A DNA stretch of 64,000 nt from Nymphaea colorata (lineage: Eukaryota; Streptophyta; Magnoliopsida; Nymphaeales; Nymphaeaceae). The notes beneath the pieces are model-generated. The model did not search any database. It was not told where the DNA came from and was given only the letters and a program-made list of their open reading frames with translations. Position 1 is the stretch's first letter; the number at the start of each line of letters is the position of its first letter. Below, in pieces: positions 39,539 through 51,021 of the stretch. The position numbers and the translations under genes are program-made. The DNA lies in NCBI RefSeq assembly GCF_008831285.2, contig NC_045139.1:32275706-32339705 (forward strand). The letters run 5' to 3'.

Positions 39539-39936
39539 GAAGGATGATTTTGGCTTTTAAAAACAAGGGAAAGAAGATGATTCATGCATTTTTCTTTTTA
39601 TTTTTCTCTCAACTATTTATCTACTTTTTAGATGAATAGCTCTCATTAGTTGGTTAAATGATTCTGAATATTATATATATATATATGCCATTGGACGGGC
39701 TACCAATTTTTCTAAGATGGTTTGAAGAGGATAAGTCTGTAAAGCAGACCATGGCCAATAGGGTACTGTTGCATCTCCGCCCACCTCTTGGTGGCTAATC
39801 TACAAGAGTTATGTGCAATTTGCCACTGGTTCACTCAATCCTGTGTTGTTGGAGAGAGAGAGACAAAGATGGAGAGGTCACCATTCAACCCTGATTGTCT
39901 GTAGGTCTACTTGATCTTGATTTAGGGATTGAATAC
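38632..39936 (+). repeat. Direct duplication, copy A
   Basis: This copy matches 40,555-42,287 in ordered blocks. The blocks begin with aatgccgtc, ttagttactgagagagctgg, ctgctttccagcaagag and gggtagtatgaacacatgac. Further blocks are cagtacatatccttataacc, gagatttaacaatggctgcc gatca, tccttgcaaggcc, gagttatgtgcaatttgcca and a closing cttgatcttgatttagggattgaat. TA runs sit between blocks at 39,172-39,204, 39,505-39,534 and 39,672-39,686. No coding frame spans it. Confidence 0.75.
39505..39534. repeat. (TA)n microsatellite inside copy A
   Basis: A TA run follows the block tccttgcaaggcc, the same place as the longer (TA)n(GA)n array in copy B. Confidence 0.9.
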
Positions 39937-40293
39937 GCACACATACATGCATGCACATCAAAACGGGTGGCTGCCAGACCTATATATGTTAGACTAAACA
40001 GAAATCATCAAGGACGTCTATTTTAGGGAAAACAGACGGCCGCTGGCGCCATTCCTCGATGCCGGCGGGCCCGCCTAGCGTCCGCCATCCCGACGGAGGC
40101 CTGGCGGGCCCTCTAGCGTTGCAGAATAGCACCGGCGGCCGTCGGTGGTATTTGATAAACTTGGGGGAGGGGGAGGGGAGACTTGGGGAAGGAAAGGGAA
40201 AGTTGAGAGAGAAAGGGAGGATGGAAGGGAGAGAAAAGTAAACAAAATTTAAAATAAATAAATGAACAACACTGTCCATTTTGACAAATATCT

Positions 40294-40325
<32 letters not shown>

Positions 40326-40554
40326 AAAAAAAGAAAAGAAAGAGAGCCGATAAAATGAAAATATATAGCAAAATTTGGGGACAAGAAGTCCCCTAAATAC
40401 ATAAGCAAACCGCAGAAACGAAATATAAGAAGAGAATATACAAGTTAGTATCACAATAAAACGTAATAAGAGATGTGAAGAGAGAGTGGACAGACGGAAC
40501 AACAGAGTCACCCAGCAGTAGACGAAGGACGGCGAGAGAGAAAGAGAGAGAGAG
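39937..40554. other. Spacer between duplication copies, GC-rich patch at 40.03-40.15 kb
   Basis: Bases 40,025-40,150 are strongly GC-rich (gccggcgggcccgcc, ctggcgggccctctagcg) with an imperfect inverted-repeat character. A GGA/GA-rich tract follows and then a TA run at 40,291-40,314. No gene is supported. Confidence 0.45.
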
Positions 40555-40894
40555 GGTATTGTTTTCCAATGCCGTCTGGGAGAACTGATAGCCTTCCATT
40601 AGTTACTAAGAGAGCTGGTGACGCAACTCCTGCCCTAAAAAGTTATCCTAAATGGGTAGTCATTAGCAACCCAAGGCTTCAATGCTGTTGTGCTGCTTTC
40701 CAGCAAGAGCACAGCAATTGCCGTCAAGCACCTCTTCTCTTCCCGCTTGAGCTACTTAAAATCTAAATCGAGCTTTTTGAACAACTTGGGAGGCTTCTTA
40801 GGTCTCCACCTAAAACCAGTGGTAGAGCCAAGATTTCTTTGATGAGCAGCACTTGAGTTACCCTCTCCACTACTGCTTGCTAGTCGGCTCTAGG

Positions 40895-41092
40895 AGCGGA
40901 GGCAGGGGAGGGCCGGCATGGTCCTTGCCCTCATCCCCTTCTCTTCAGATTTTATAAACTTTAAAAATTTATATAAAATTTTTGAATAGTTTAACTTCTT
41001 TAACAAATTTGAAAATTTCTATTTCAGGTCTAGTTAAAACTTTGAAACCATACTTTGGTACCTACCATGAAAAATTCTTGGCCCCGCCCTGA
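40895..41092 (+). mobile_element. hAT-like MITE inserted in copy B
   Basis: The element starts gcggaggcaggggagggccgg and ends ttcttggccccgccct. It has the same internal plan as 47,789-47,985. Copy A lacks it at the matching place, so it arrived after the duplication or was lost from A. Confidence 0.5.
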
Positions 41093-41251
41093 TTACTTCA
41101 ATTACTAAATCCACTTTTAATTTGTATGTAACAAGCTATTTTTTGCATTTCCAAATCATTTACCAGAATTACCACAACTTTTATCTTATTAATTAACCTT
41201 GAGATATACAAACTTTGCTCTTTTTGATGAGACAAAAGTGCATCTAATCTT

Positions 41252-41253
<2 letters not shown>

Positions 41254-41313
<60 letters not shown>
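41254..41313. repeat. (TA)n array, about 60 bases
   Basis: Perfect TA array within copy B. Confidence 0.95.
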
Positions 41314-41316
<3 letters not shown>

Positions 41317-42036
41317 CTGCTTGGATGAACAAATGGGATCAGGTCGGTCCATGTTTCACTCAACAAGCAAGCGATAAGGATCACTGTATCTGTCATGTCT
41401 TGTTTGTGAAGCACACTCACAATTAAATGGATGGGTAGCATTAACACATGACTTGTCTAAGTGGGAGGACCTAGCCTTCTGTCTTTAGCAGCACAAACAA
41501 ACAAACACATGAAAATTAAATAGTGACTTTAGCTTTTTAGAATCATCCATCAAATCTGTCTTGTTCATCATGATGAACGGTTAAGAGAAAATCAAGGAGA
41601 AAAGGTGATAGATATTTTGATCATTGAATATTATTTCACACCTTTGATTTTCAATTTGTTTTTCTCTCAACCATCCTTAAATGAATGGTTGGGTGATTTT
41701 GGATAACAAGAATTTTATATATATATGTATATATATATATATATATAAAAGGGGGCGGCGCCGCTGCGTTAGAAGAACTACATAACAGTTTGGTGAGTCT
41801 CACAGTGCATATCCTTGTAATCCTGACCTCACGGAAAAGGGCAAAACAAATACTTATAAATTATCTAAGGAGGAGACAATTAAACGACCTCATTCCTTGA
41901 CCCTCTTTTGAGATATAAAAATGGCTGTCGATCAGCCACCAGAAAAGGAATGTAGCGAAATAAACGGAGGACGCCAGTTTGCTATTTCCTTGATTGACTC
42001 AAAATTCCAATTCCTTGCAAGGCCATTAACACCACC

Positions 42037-42140
<104 letters not shown>

Positions 42141-42281
42141 CCCACGGGCGGCTAACTGCAAAAGTTATGTGGAAGTTGCCAATAGTCCATTCAATCCATG
42201 TTGTTGGAGAGAGAGATATAAAAAGGTCACCGCTCCGCCACCCGCTTGTTGACTATAGATTTAACTGATCTTGATCTAATG

Positions 42282-42286
<5 letters not shown>

Positions 42287-42320
<34 letters not shown>
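42287..42320. repeat. (TA)n microsatellite
   Basis: A TA run at the right border of copy B. Confidence 0.9.
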
Positions 42321-42322
<2 letters not shown>

Positions 42323-42900
42323 ATTGACATCGAACATTTTCAATGTTATGGTGCATGTGCCAATTAGTAAACCATGTCATGCTGATGATAAAAAAAATTA
42401 ATACTACTGCACCCCAAATGCATGCTTCCCAATCTTAGGAACCCTATTATGTCATCATTATATTCCAAATAGGTCTGATCATCTTCTTTTTATCATTAAC
42501 ATCTCATTCTCACAAAGAATTGCCATCTTTTGCGTCAATTTGCTAGTAATCTCGCATACTATAGTTACTACAAGATCATGTCCAACACGGACACATTCTT
42601 GGTGTTGAACTCTTGACCTTGTAGAACTTAAAGTCGGACCTCCTAGCAACATTCACGGGCCTAGTTCTGGTTCCAATGGCGGAGCCACACATAGGCTGGT
42701 GTGGGCCCCTCAATTTTTCTTTATTTTTACATTAAGGTCTGAAAATATTTACTCGGTTGTATACATATATGAGTGGAGTGCCACTTCAGCTATGAAAATT
42801 TGTGAATCAATGGTCTTTCAGAAAATTTTTTCCACCTCCGCCACTGTCTTCTTCTCAATCAATTCATCACTTGCTCAATCATTGAAAAATTAATTATTGA

Positions 42901-42952
<52 letters not shown>

Positions 42953-43905
42953 AAATGTGATAAGTTAGTCAAAACTAATGATGTCATTAGCAAAACTTAT
43001 GACTACAGTTATGTGGATTTAGGTTTTTTTCTTTTTGTATTTAATTTAAAGGTGAGTGGTTCATTCCACCACTCCTAAGAGAGGCCACTCCCGCCACCTC
43101 ATGCTTCAGGACATTTTACTATCAAGAGGTAGAACATACTCGGACGTTACAGTGACCACTTCAAAACTTGAACCTGAGTCCTTAGAGAAGCTGGACTACC
43201 TTGCCGTCCAGTACGCTACCATCCCTTGGGCCTTGGGTTATGTGGATTTAGTTACGTGAAAGAAAAAACTATTGAAGTTCATGTGTTTGCTCTTTATCTC
43301 TGACTTTGTTCGACTTTGTCCTTAATTAACTCAGTAGGGCCAAGGACAGTCTCCTTTACTCTTCCTCCGTATGGAAAGTGCATGGACGCTGCATGTAGCT
43401 ACAGAAAAAGAGAAGGAAAAATGTATTCTGCTACGATATGTTCTAAAATGTAGAGTTGATTCCAGGTTTGACGTATAATTCCAAAGTTGCTGTTTTTAAC
43501 TTCGGTTATTGAACATAACCAGCAAGATTAACCTTGAAATATATTGTGAGATCTGTTCCTTCTAAATCTTGAGAAATTTGAGATCGATCGCCTTAAAAGA
43601 ATAATCTTAATAAGAATATCCAAATAGACTTGTCTAAGAATGAATTCATGCAAAACATATCTATACATATGAACGAAACAAACTCAACTTCGAATTCATG
43701 AGTACGTTTCAAAGTTTTGGACCTTGACAATCATAAATGCGTTGCATAAATTTTTGATAAAACACTTGAAAATTTGAATTCTAAAAGCTTGTGCATATAT
43801 ATATATATATATAACGAAATCATTTGGCAGTCCCTGTGGCCGGATGGATTTTCTATTTCAGATGAATGAAAAAACTATTTAGCCACAAAGATAGCAGGCT
43901 GATTT

Positions 43906-43906
<1 letters not shown>
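42321..43906. other. Spacer with a MITE and several TA runs
   Basis: No gene is supported. TA runs lie at 42,900-42,946 and 43,795-43,813. The 43,056-43,259 frame contains gaacctgagtccttagagaagctggactaccttgccgtccagtacgct in adjoining pieces. This looks like a plant interspersed repeat rather than a gene. Confidence 0.4.
42674..42846. mobile_element. MITE with TGGCGGAG/CTCCGCCA inverted ends
   Basis: The left end is aatggcggagccac; the right end tccgccactg reads cagtggcgga on the other strand. The body is 173 bases and AT-rich with no frame. This is the most intact member of the ggcggagcca-ended family in the window. Confidence 0.6.

Positions 43907-43907
<1 letters not shown>

Positions 43908-43948
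<41 letters not shown>
43908..43948. repeat. (TA)n array left of the accD fragment
   Basis: A TA run ending two to three bases before the plastid-derived segment. Confidence 0.95.
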
Positions 43949-43950
<2 letters not shown>

Positions 43951-43951
<1 letters not shown>

Positions 43952-44209
43952 ATCGTATCAATTCTTATCAAATAAAGACGGGTTTGGATGAGGCTGTTCA
44001 AACAGGCATAGGCAAACTCAATGGTATTCCTATAGCAATTGGTGTTATGGATTTTAAGTTCATGGAGGGTAGTATGGGATCAGTAGCAGGCGAGATAATT
44101 ACATGTTTGATCGAGTATGCTACTGATATATCTCTCCTAGTTATTATGGTGTATGCTTTTGAAAGAGCGCATATGCAAGAAGAAAGTTTGAGCTTGATGC
44201 AAATGGTTA
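43951..44209 (+). pseudogene. accD: Nuclear-inserted fragment of plastid accD
   Basis: The frame from 43,951 reads [20 protein letters not shown], then [38 protein letters not shown] and [11 protein letters not shown]. This is the carboxyltransferase core of the plastid acetyl-CoA carboxylase beta subunit. It keeps the plastid reading frame without a stop for about 86 codons. The usual CASGGARMQEG motif is changed to [11 protein letters not shown], removing the conserved glycines, so it is not a working enzyme. Both ends run into (TA)n arrays. It is best read as an old plastid-to-nucleus transfer (NUPT), and the rest of accD is absent. Confidence 0.85.
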
Positions 44210-44217
44210 GCAATATG

Positions 44218-44225
44218 TATATATG

Positions 44226-44262
<37 letters not shown>
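44218..44262. repeat. (TA)n array right of the accD fragment
   Basis: A TA-rich run with a few G/C interruptions at its left, then pure TA from about 44,229. Confidence 0.9.
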
Positions 44263-44264
<2 letters not shown>

Positions 44265-46335
44265 CAATTACGTTGCCAATCTGTAAACCAGCACATGATC
44301 CATGACATCAACATTGTAATGTGCAGATGAAACGCACATGGAATGAGGTCCACCCTATTATATTGGGTCGCTTTCCATGCAACTGTTGTTTGCATATGAC
44401 GTAAGGATGGTACAACAAGTCCCGAGCAAGAAATCCCCGGCCATCGCCTATAGCTGCCACGCGCCACGATAGGTGCAAAGCTACCCCACGATTTTTTGTC
44501 GAATTCTATCTCATTACATTAAAGTGAGCGTTTGATTATCTGACATCATGTCTGACTTTTAGATCATGTCTGACTTTAAGTCCTTTTGGACCCCAAGCCC
44601 ATCAATTTAAGATTTCACCTTCATTTTAATTTTACAATCAAACACGGCAGTGATTATATGGGACTGTCTCGAAATTTGTTTTTTAAAATAGCTCTCATTG
44701 TCAAACAGCACGTATGTTCCTAATTTAGCTCACGAGGTTGGTGCTTGGTGAAGTTCCTTTGTTGTACTTCCAATTTCCATGGCGCTGTGCTTATAATTGC
44801 GAAGCTAGTAACTGCTCCTATGCATGCACAAGAGTGTCTAGTGATTAAAATGCTTCTATTAAACTAAAAAAAAAAATTAAAATGATGAAAAAAATTAATA
44901 AAAATATTAAAAAATTATGATATCTTAATAAAAATTTTCTAATATGCCTCCACTTCCATTCTTTTTTTTTTTTGTACGTATTTGTTGCGTGTACAGATGT
45001 GTGCACGCAATCAATCTCCTAATATGGTGAGAATAGTGATTGAGTTTATGTACATTGGGCCTACACCAGACATCAAGGCGAGAGTTTTGGCTCTTTCATA
45101 AATAGTGAGCAACATGAGAATTTATGTGCGCATTTGATTAATTCATATCTTAAATCCATGGTCTGATCCATGGGGAGGAAAATATTGACAAATTCAACAT
45201 TTCTAAACCATACATCATCTATGTAAGATTCCTATTATATTTCAAATTTATGTACCTATAATCCAAGGATAAGGGTCAGACCTAAAACCCATAGGTTAAA
45301 AAATTCATAAAGAAACATAATTCATGCATTCAAACATCCCATGACTTTGAATCTTACATTCCAACAAATTTTAGTTTCATAAATAATGAACAAGTCCAAA
45401 CCTGAGATCCTTAATTTTCGTGTATCTTTTTTTTGTTGGAAAATCTATGGATTTAAAATCCAAGGTAATCAAACACTCTTCAACTTGTTTTGCTTTTATG
45501 ATCTTCTAAACAATCATGTACCTTTTTTTGTTTTCTTCTGCATGAAGGCCAGACCGCACTTCAAATTGTAAAGAACGGTAGAACGTTTTGCCATTTGTAT
45601 CAAGAAGAAAACCAAAAAAAAAAAAAAACTCTTTTTCCTATAACAAGTGTATCGTTATCAATATCGGGATTATTACACGAAATACAATTAAAAATTTAGA
45701 AAAAGTGATTTTTTTTTACAAAAAGCAAAACAAAAAAAAGAAGGAAAAATAAAAAAAGCAGAACTTTGTGGGACCCACGATTTAAGCTCACAATGGAGTC
45801 CATATTCACGTTAAGTACTGAAAACCTTAGGTCTAAGATCCGATATCAAGTAGGAAGGGAAATCAGATCACTGATCTGGATCTTAATATCCATGAGAAAC
45901 ATGCACGGTCTTAATCTTATCTTCTATCAAAAAGAGATGAAAAAGAGAAAGTTAACGGTGTTCTGCTTAAGGGGCGTCACATAGCTGGTCGGACCGATGC
46001 CCGCTTGATGACGTCTCACCAGCTCGATTGTCGCATTAACTATGCTTATGTGTCGTATGAGGCGGTAGTAACGTGTCACCAAGTTGACGGTGCACTGTGC
46101 ATGCATCAGGTCCCGCAGCGCGGGCCTAGATCTGTATCAGCAGCTTTCCATCTCTCCAGCAACAATGATTGATATAGAGGGGAAAAATACAAATCCACGT
46201 GGGCACCTCCAAGTTCATGGTGGGCGACTGCCCCTCTTCAACTCAATTAATGCCTTAATCAATCTATTTTTAAGATGCATAGAATATAAATTAAAAAGTA
46301 TCTGACTTTCCTGAAGTTCTTTCATTTGACTCAAG
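44263..46335. other. Spacer with a short inverted-repeat element
   Basis: Bases 44,527-44,648 begin gagcgtttgattatc and end tacaatcaaacacggc, a MITE-like inverted-end segment. The rest is AT-rich. A repeat related to the gatctgag-type sequence at 17 and 34 kb appears at 45,780-45,920. No gene is supported. Confidence 0.4.
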
Positions 46336-46676
46336 TAGGGCTGCGTACAAGTCGAGTCGAGCTTGAGTTGGGCCAGCACGTACCCAAGCTCAACTTAGAA
46401 AACTCGAGTTCAAACTCGAGCCGAAGAACAAGTTCGAGCTTGACTCAACAATACAATGTCGAGGTCAAACTCAACAAGCCGAACTAGTTTATGTTAAACA
46501 TGTCGCGTTTCTTTTAACTCGTTGAACTCGATTGACTTGTTTAGTTGCTACTTGTTTAACTGTTTTTCATTATAATTCAACATTCACTATGTAGTTGAGA
46601 TGAGTCAAGTTCTTATAACTCGAAACGAGTGAGTTTGAATCGAGCTCGATGTGGCTCGACTAGTTGTGCAGCCCTA
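46336..46676. mobile_element. MITE of the ACTCGAGC-rich family with AGGGCTGC ends
   Basis: The left end is tagggctgcgtacaagtcga; the right end, reverse-complemented, is tagggctgcacaactagtcga. The inverted ends are nearly identical around a 341-base body without a frame. It is the best-preserved of three copies in the window. Confidence 0.65.
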
Positions 46677-47113
46677 AACACAACCACTGATGACGTGGGA
46701 GCGGAGAACGTATATGTCTTGTCAATTTATCTTGAAATAAAAAAATGTCAAGCCCAATGAAAGCTACAAGAGGCTACTTTATAAAGTATAAATGTAGAAC
46801 TTCTTGTCCAAGAAAGATCTAGTGGCTAGGAAATGCAGACAAATAGAGAATGAGCAAGGCAAGTTGATTTGAATCGTAGTCTTCACTTATATAATCAACT
46901 TGGTAGACATTTCTATAAAATTAGGACGGATGAAGTGACCTTGGTTATTGGCAGCTTATTAAAGAGTCCAGTTTCTTGGTAAAATGAACATAAAATTTCT
47001 TGAAATTCAAACTTACAAATAAATGGAAAATGGCTAAACATATATGCATCAAATGAACTCAAGGGGTTCACACAAAATTTCAATGGCTCTCTCTCTCTCT
47101 CTCTCTCTCTCTC

Positions 47114-47149
<36 letters not shown>

Positions 47150-47788
47150 GAACTATATTAAAAGAGACAACATACAAAGGCAAATGGATGCAGAAATGCC
47201 TTGACCACATTTAAAATGTCCGGTCGAGATAGAGAGAGAGAGATTGGTAGAATGTGGACCACTAGGTCTGGAACAAAAATTTAAACCACTCAAAATTAAT
47301 TATTAATATATTCTTTGCATAATCTAACCATATATAATCTAACCATATAGATATGATTGTATATGTTTTGATGAGAATTGTACCCTAAGTTAATCATATT
47401 GGCTCCTATGACATCAAATTTCTAATGGTAACGAAATCAAATTTCTTCTTAAAAATAACTTAAAAGTACGACATATTTATGTTGAATCAATATTCGAATG
47501 TTCATATGCTGATAAAAAGAATTTATAAGGTCCGGTTTTGTGCCAATTTTCCTATATCTTTATATAAAATGCATATCAAAGAATTGTATACCAACAAAAA
47601 TATGATACGCTATCACTATAATTACGTGAATCATTGAATCAATTCCTTGCGAGCAACCAGGACCGCAAGCACACCCCATATCGTCCAACCTTCTTTTTTC
47701 TCTGGTGCCTAATTTCCACGTTGTTCTTAAGAAAGTAGAGGCTGAAATGTACATTTCCATTGACCCATGCGCTTGTGTAACTTCGAGG
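46677..47788. other. Spacer containing a CT/AG palindrome
   Basis: Apart from the palindromic microsatellite at 47,087-47,144 there is no recognisable feature. A minus-strand frame at 47,560-47,799 contains no known domain. Confidence 0.4.
47087..47144. repeat. (CT)n(AG)n perfect palindrome
   Basis: A 28-base CT run is followed at once by a 30-base AG run. The whole 56-base core is its own reverse complement, centred on CTAG, and could extrude a hairpin. Confidence 0.95.
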
Positions 47789-47985
47789 AGCGGAGCCAAG
47801 GTAGGGCTGGCAAGGGTCCTGGCCCCACTTGAATTAAAAAAATAAAAAATTCATATGTAAATTTTAAAAAATTTCACTTGTTTTATATGAAAATTTTGAA
47901 AAATGATATTTCGACTCAAGTCAAAATTTAGAAACTTTAGTTTTGCCTCTCTCATGACAAATTTTTTGTTCTGCCCCTAGTAACT
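47789..47985 (+). mobile_element. hAT-like MITE family copy
   Basis: Begins ggagcggagccaaggtaggg and ends tttgttctgcccctag. The internal aaaatttcacttg.ttatatgaaa and gaaaaatgatatttcgac blocks match the element nested in the TRIM at 36.2 kb. Confidence 0.55.
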
Positions 47986-48117
47986 CTAGTTTTCAATGCT
48001 AGATACATGCTTTGTTTCAGCGCCCAAGTGCCCAAAATCGCCTTGAATCAGCAGCTTCAGTTTTTGGCCTCTTTTTTCAAAAATATTAATTTTTTCTTTT
48101 TTACTCGAATCAATAGC

Positions 48118-48290
48118 AGTCAGCAGAGCTAGAAATTTCTGGCTAAGGAGCATTAACAATTTAAAATTTTAAGCTTAAAGGGGTTCCTTATATAAACAAA
48201 TAAAACTTACAGACGATTCATCGTGTACATAAGGTGATTTATATGGGCTGGTGTAGGCAATTGCCTGTACCAAACAACAGGTGTCTCGGA
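48118..48290 (+). mobile_element. Fragment of a gcagagctagaaattt-type repeat
   Basis: The order of blocks gctaaggagcattaac, aagcttaaagg, tatataaacaaata and gggctggtgtaggcaattgcc matches 29,062-29,200 and 55,252-55,400. No coding capacity. Confidence 0.45.
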
Positions 48291-49719
48291 CTCGGATCAG
48301 GTGCATCGTAATGGCTCTAAAAACTTTAGGGATCAATTTTTTGAGTCTTTCATCGAAAAACCTAATAGAATAGAGCCAAATTATACATCAATCATTTGGA
48401 GAGTTTGATCCTCAGGATGAACAAGCGGCATTGCCAAAGGCATCGTTGTGTGATCCCCCAGTTGATGTTGGGTGAAAACGATAGGATCGGTCCAAGAGAT
48501 TTACGTGGTTCGGACGCTAGAAAAAAAATGCGGAAATGGCCCGTTTTTGGATGTATGGATAAGATTATACAAACATCAAGCACTTTTCGGCCGAAGATCA
48601 CCAAACTTTTGAAGCTCATCAAGCATGAATTTTCGGCTTTAATTTAAAATTACATCCGTACAGCCCGCAATGGGACCGCACAGTGCCTCCCCTCCGTTCG
48701 ACCATCCAAACGCGCTTTCTCAAAGCCAGGGGACATGCTCTTCAACTTCATGAGTGGTCCCAAGATTTAGGGTTTATGAGCTTCTGCCATGTATAGGAGA
48801 CCTTGATATGATCTATCATTGTCCAATTTCATCACGAACACACCGCAATCACAATTTTCATATGTCACTCGCCAATTTTGAATGATCCACCTCAGAAAAC
48901 TACCCCTATAGCATCACTCCACGTGTCCCTTCACGTACTTTCTAGACCATCAAAGGCCGAAGCACGACGAGGTGAAACTTACACAAATTTTATGCAATTA
49001 TATGGCAAGATCAACGTTTGATGTTTTTGTTTAGAGATTCCAGCCACATGCATGTATAATTAAATCAGTTGTTGACTAAGTTTTCCGATGTTAATTTCGG
49101 GAAGCAAAAGAGAATCCTACCACTTGGGTGAGAGGCCGAAATTCTACCCTCTCTCTATCACTAGAGTTCAGGGTACCTACGGCTACTACTTTCAAGTTAA
49201 AATTAGTGTCTACCACCATTTGGAGTACATAAGAGTAGCAATTATATATAGGAGTCGAACTGACTACTAAGGTCTCATCAGCCCACCAGTTCTACCAGCT
49301 ATGTTATGCTTCTTTAAGGCTTTCGGTGTTGCTTAACTGACTTTTTTGTAACTCAAAATTTACGACCTTTGGTTTTTTGTTTTAGTTCTTATGAAATTCT
49401 TTTTGCACATTCACAAGAAGTTTTGAGCACACATCATGTCACATCCATGCACACTTGCTCTTAGAAAATGGGAGAAACTACTTGCAACTTTGATTTGTAA
49501 ATTGGAAGATCATTTTCACAAATATTTTTCGTGCATACTTTGTTCTCTGTTCCTGGACTCTGGAAAGTTCGTGCTCAGATCTCCTTGCCTAACCAAGCAA
49601 GACGAAAAGAAATTATGACTCTTTCTCTAGTGTCTTCCTAACAAAGTTTGTGTCATGTTTTAAATCATTTCACTTGGACATTAAAATATGATTGTTTGTA
49701 TTTTTGGGTAATTGACTTT
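48291..49719. other. Spacer with an LTR-like segment
   Basis: ccaagagatttacgtggttcgg at 48,490 is a phrase common in plant LTRs, so part of 48,400-49,000 may be an LTR fragment. A rRNA-like 14-plus-10-base match lies at 48,399 and is discussed separately. No gene is supported. Confidence 0.35.
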
Positions 49720-49995
49720 TTACAAGATTTTGAGATGCCCATATTTGTACTAAAATTAAACAATCTATTTTTTATAAAAATCTATGGTAATCATGTCATC
49801 AATAAAAAAGTGTACAATCTTACTAAAATAAACCCCAAAAAAGGCTCATAATGGTGTTCTCAAGAGAGAAAAATTGCATTTTACATTGTAGTGCATAAGG
49901 TTTAAACTGCATTAACGAGAAAAATCGCCCGTGATAATCAATTCAAACGACTGGGTTAACAAGAAAATCACCTGAAACAAAGATATAAAGATAAA
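49720..49995 (+). repeat. Tandem duplication, unit 1 (276 bases)
   Basis: Starts ttacaagattttgagatgcc and ends caaagatataaagataaa. Nearly identical to the adjacent unit 2 with small indels. Confidence 0.9.
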
Positions 49996-50258
49996 TTACA
50001 AGATTTTGAGATGCCCATATTTGTACTAAAATTAAACAATCTATTTTCTATAAAAATCTATGTTAATCATGTCCTCAATTAAAAAAAATGTACAATCTTA
50101 CTAAAGTAAACCCCAAAAAAGGCTCATAATAGTGTTCTCAGGAGAGAAAATTTGCATTTAAGGTTTAAAACTGCATTAACGAGAAAAATCACCCGTGATA
50201 CTTAATTCAAACAACTGGGTTAACAAGAAAATCACCTGAAACAAAGATATAAAGATAA
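49996..50258 (+). repeat. Tandem duplication, unit 2 (about 263 bases)
   Basis: Same start and end as unit 1. It lacks about 15 bases around the tacattgtagtgcataag part of unit 1. High similarity indicates a recent event. Confidence 0.9.
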
Positions 50259-51013
50259 TGAGCACACTCTGCCATGAGGTTATGCACGAGTTGAAAGACT
50301 TTGTCATAAAACACCCAAACTACCCATTAAATCCACTTATTAACATATATAGTTGAATAAAAATAGTTTCTCTATCATCTAAAAGGAAAATTAAAATGCT
50401 AATTAGGCCCGTATTGTTGCATGAGTAAGGGAGGTTCGAAACCCTCAGCCTGCCCATCCATTTCTTTAAGGTATCAGGTCTGCTTTCAATGTTTCGAACC
50501 ATTTCTTTCAAGGTATCAGGTCTGCTTCCAATGTTTCGAAGTTGCACCTCCGCTATGCTTTAATTTGCATATCGGCATCGAAAATTTGAAATAGAAACTG
50601 ACCACTTATTAACATTAATTAAAAAATACGGGAGGCTAAAAGTGGTGGTTTGTTTTGTTTTAGAAAAAACATTACCATGATGTGTGTTCGACCACCGAAC
50701 ACACCATGCGAGTTCGGTCGCCTCACGATGCATCCTTTTTGCCCTCGCAAAAGGGGCTCCTTTTTCGGGGCGTTTTCAACGTTTCTGTCACTGGGCCGAG
50801 CACATGATCGTCTTCTGAGAAAAAGTGGGCAAGGAAGGAACTTGAGCTAGCTGGAGGCAGCCGCCATGCCTTGCGCTATGCAAACACTTCTCCGACTTTT
50901 TTTCCCGGCAGTCACATGCGTACAGACGTCTCCCTCCCTCCCTCTGCTTTATCCATTCACATCTCTTTCTACAGTGTCCTTGACTTCATCTTCCCCCCAC
51001 CCCTCTTCATCTC
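50259..51013 (+). promoter_or_regulatory. Upstream region of the NAC gene
   Basis: Bases 50,460-50,543 hold two copies of atttctt.aaggtatcaggtctgctt.caatgtttcgaa. The last 150 bases become CT-rich before the TATA box, typical of a plant core promoter. Confidence 0.4.
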
Positions 51014-51021
51014 TATAAATA
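51014..51021 (+). promoter_or_regulatory. TATA box of the NAC gene
   Basis: TATAAATA lies 182 bases upstream of the start codon within a CT-rich core promoter (ctctataaatatgcag). Transcription would start near 51,045-51,055, giving a leader of about 150 bases. Confidence 0.7.
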
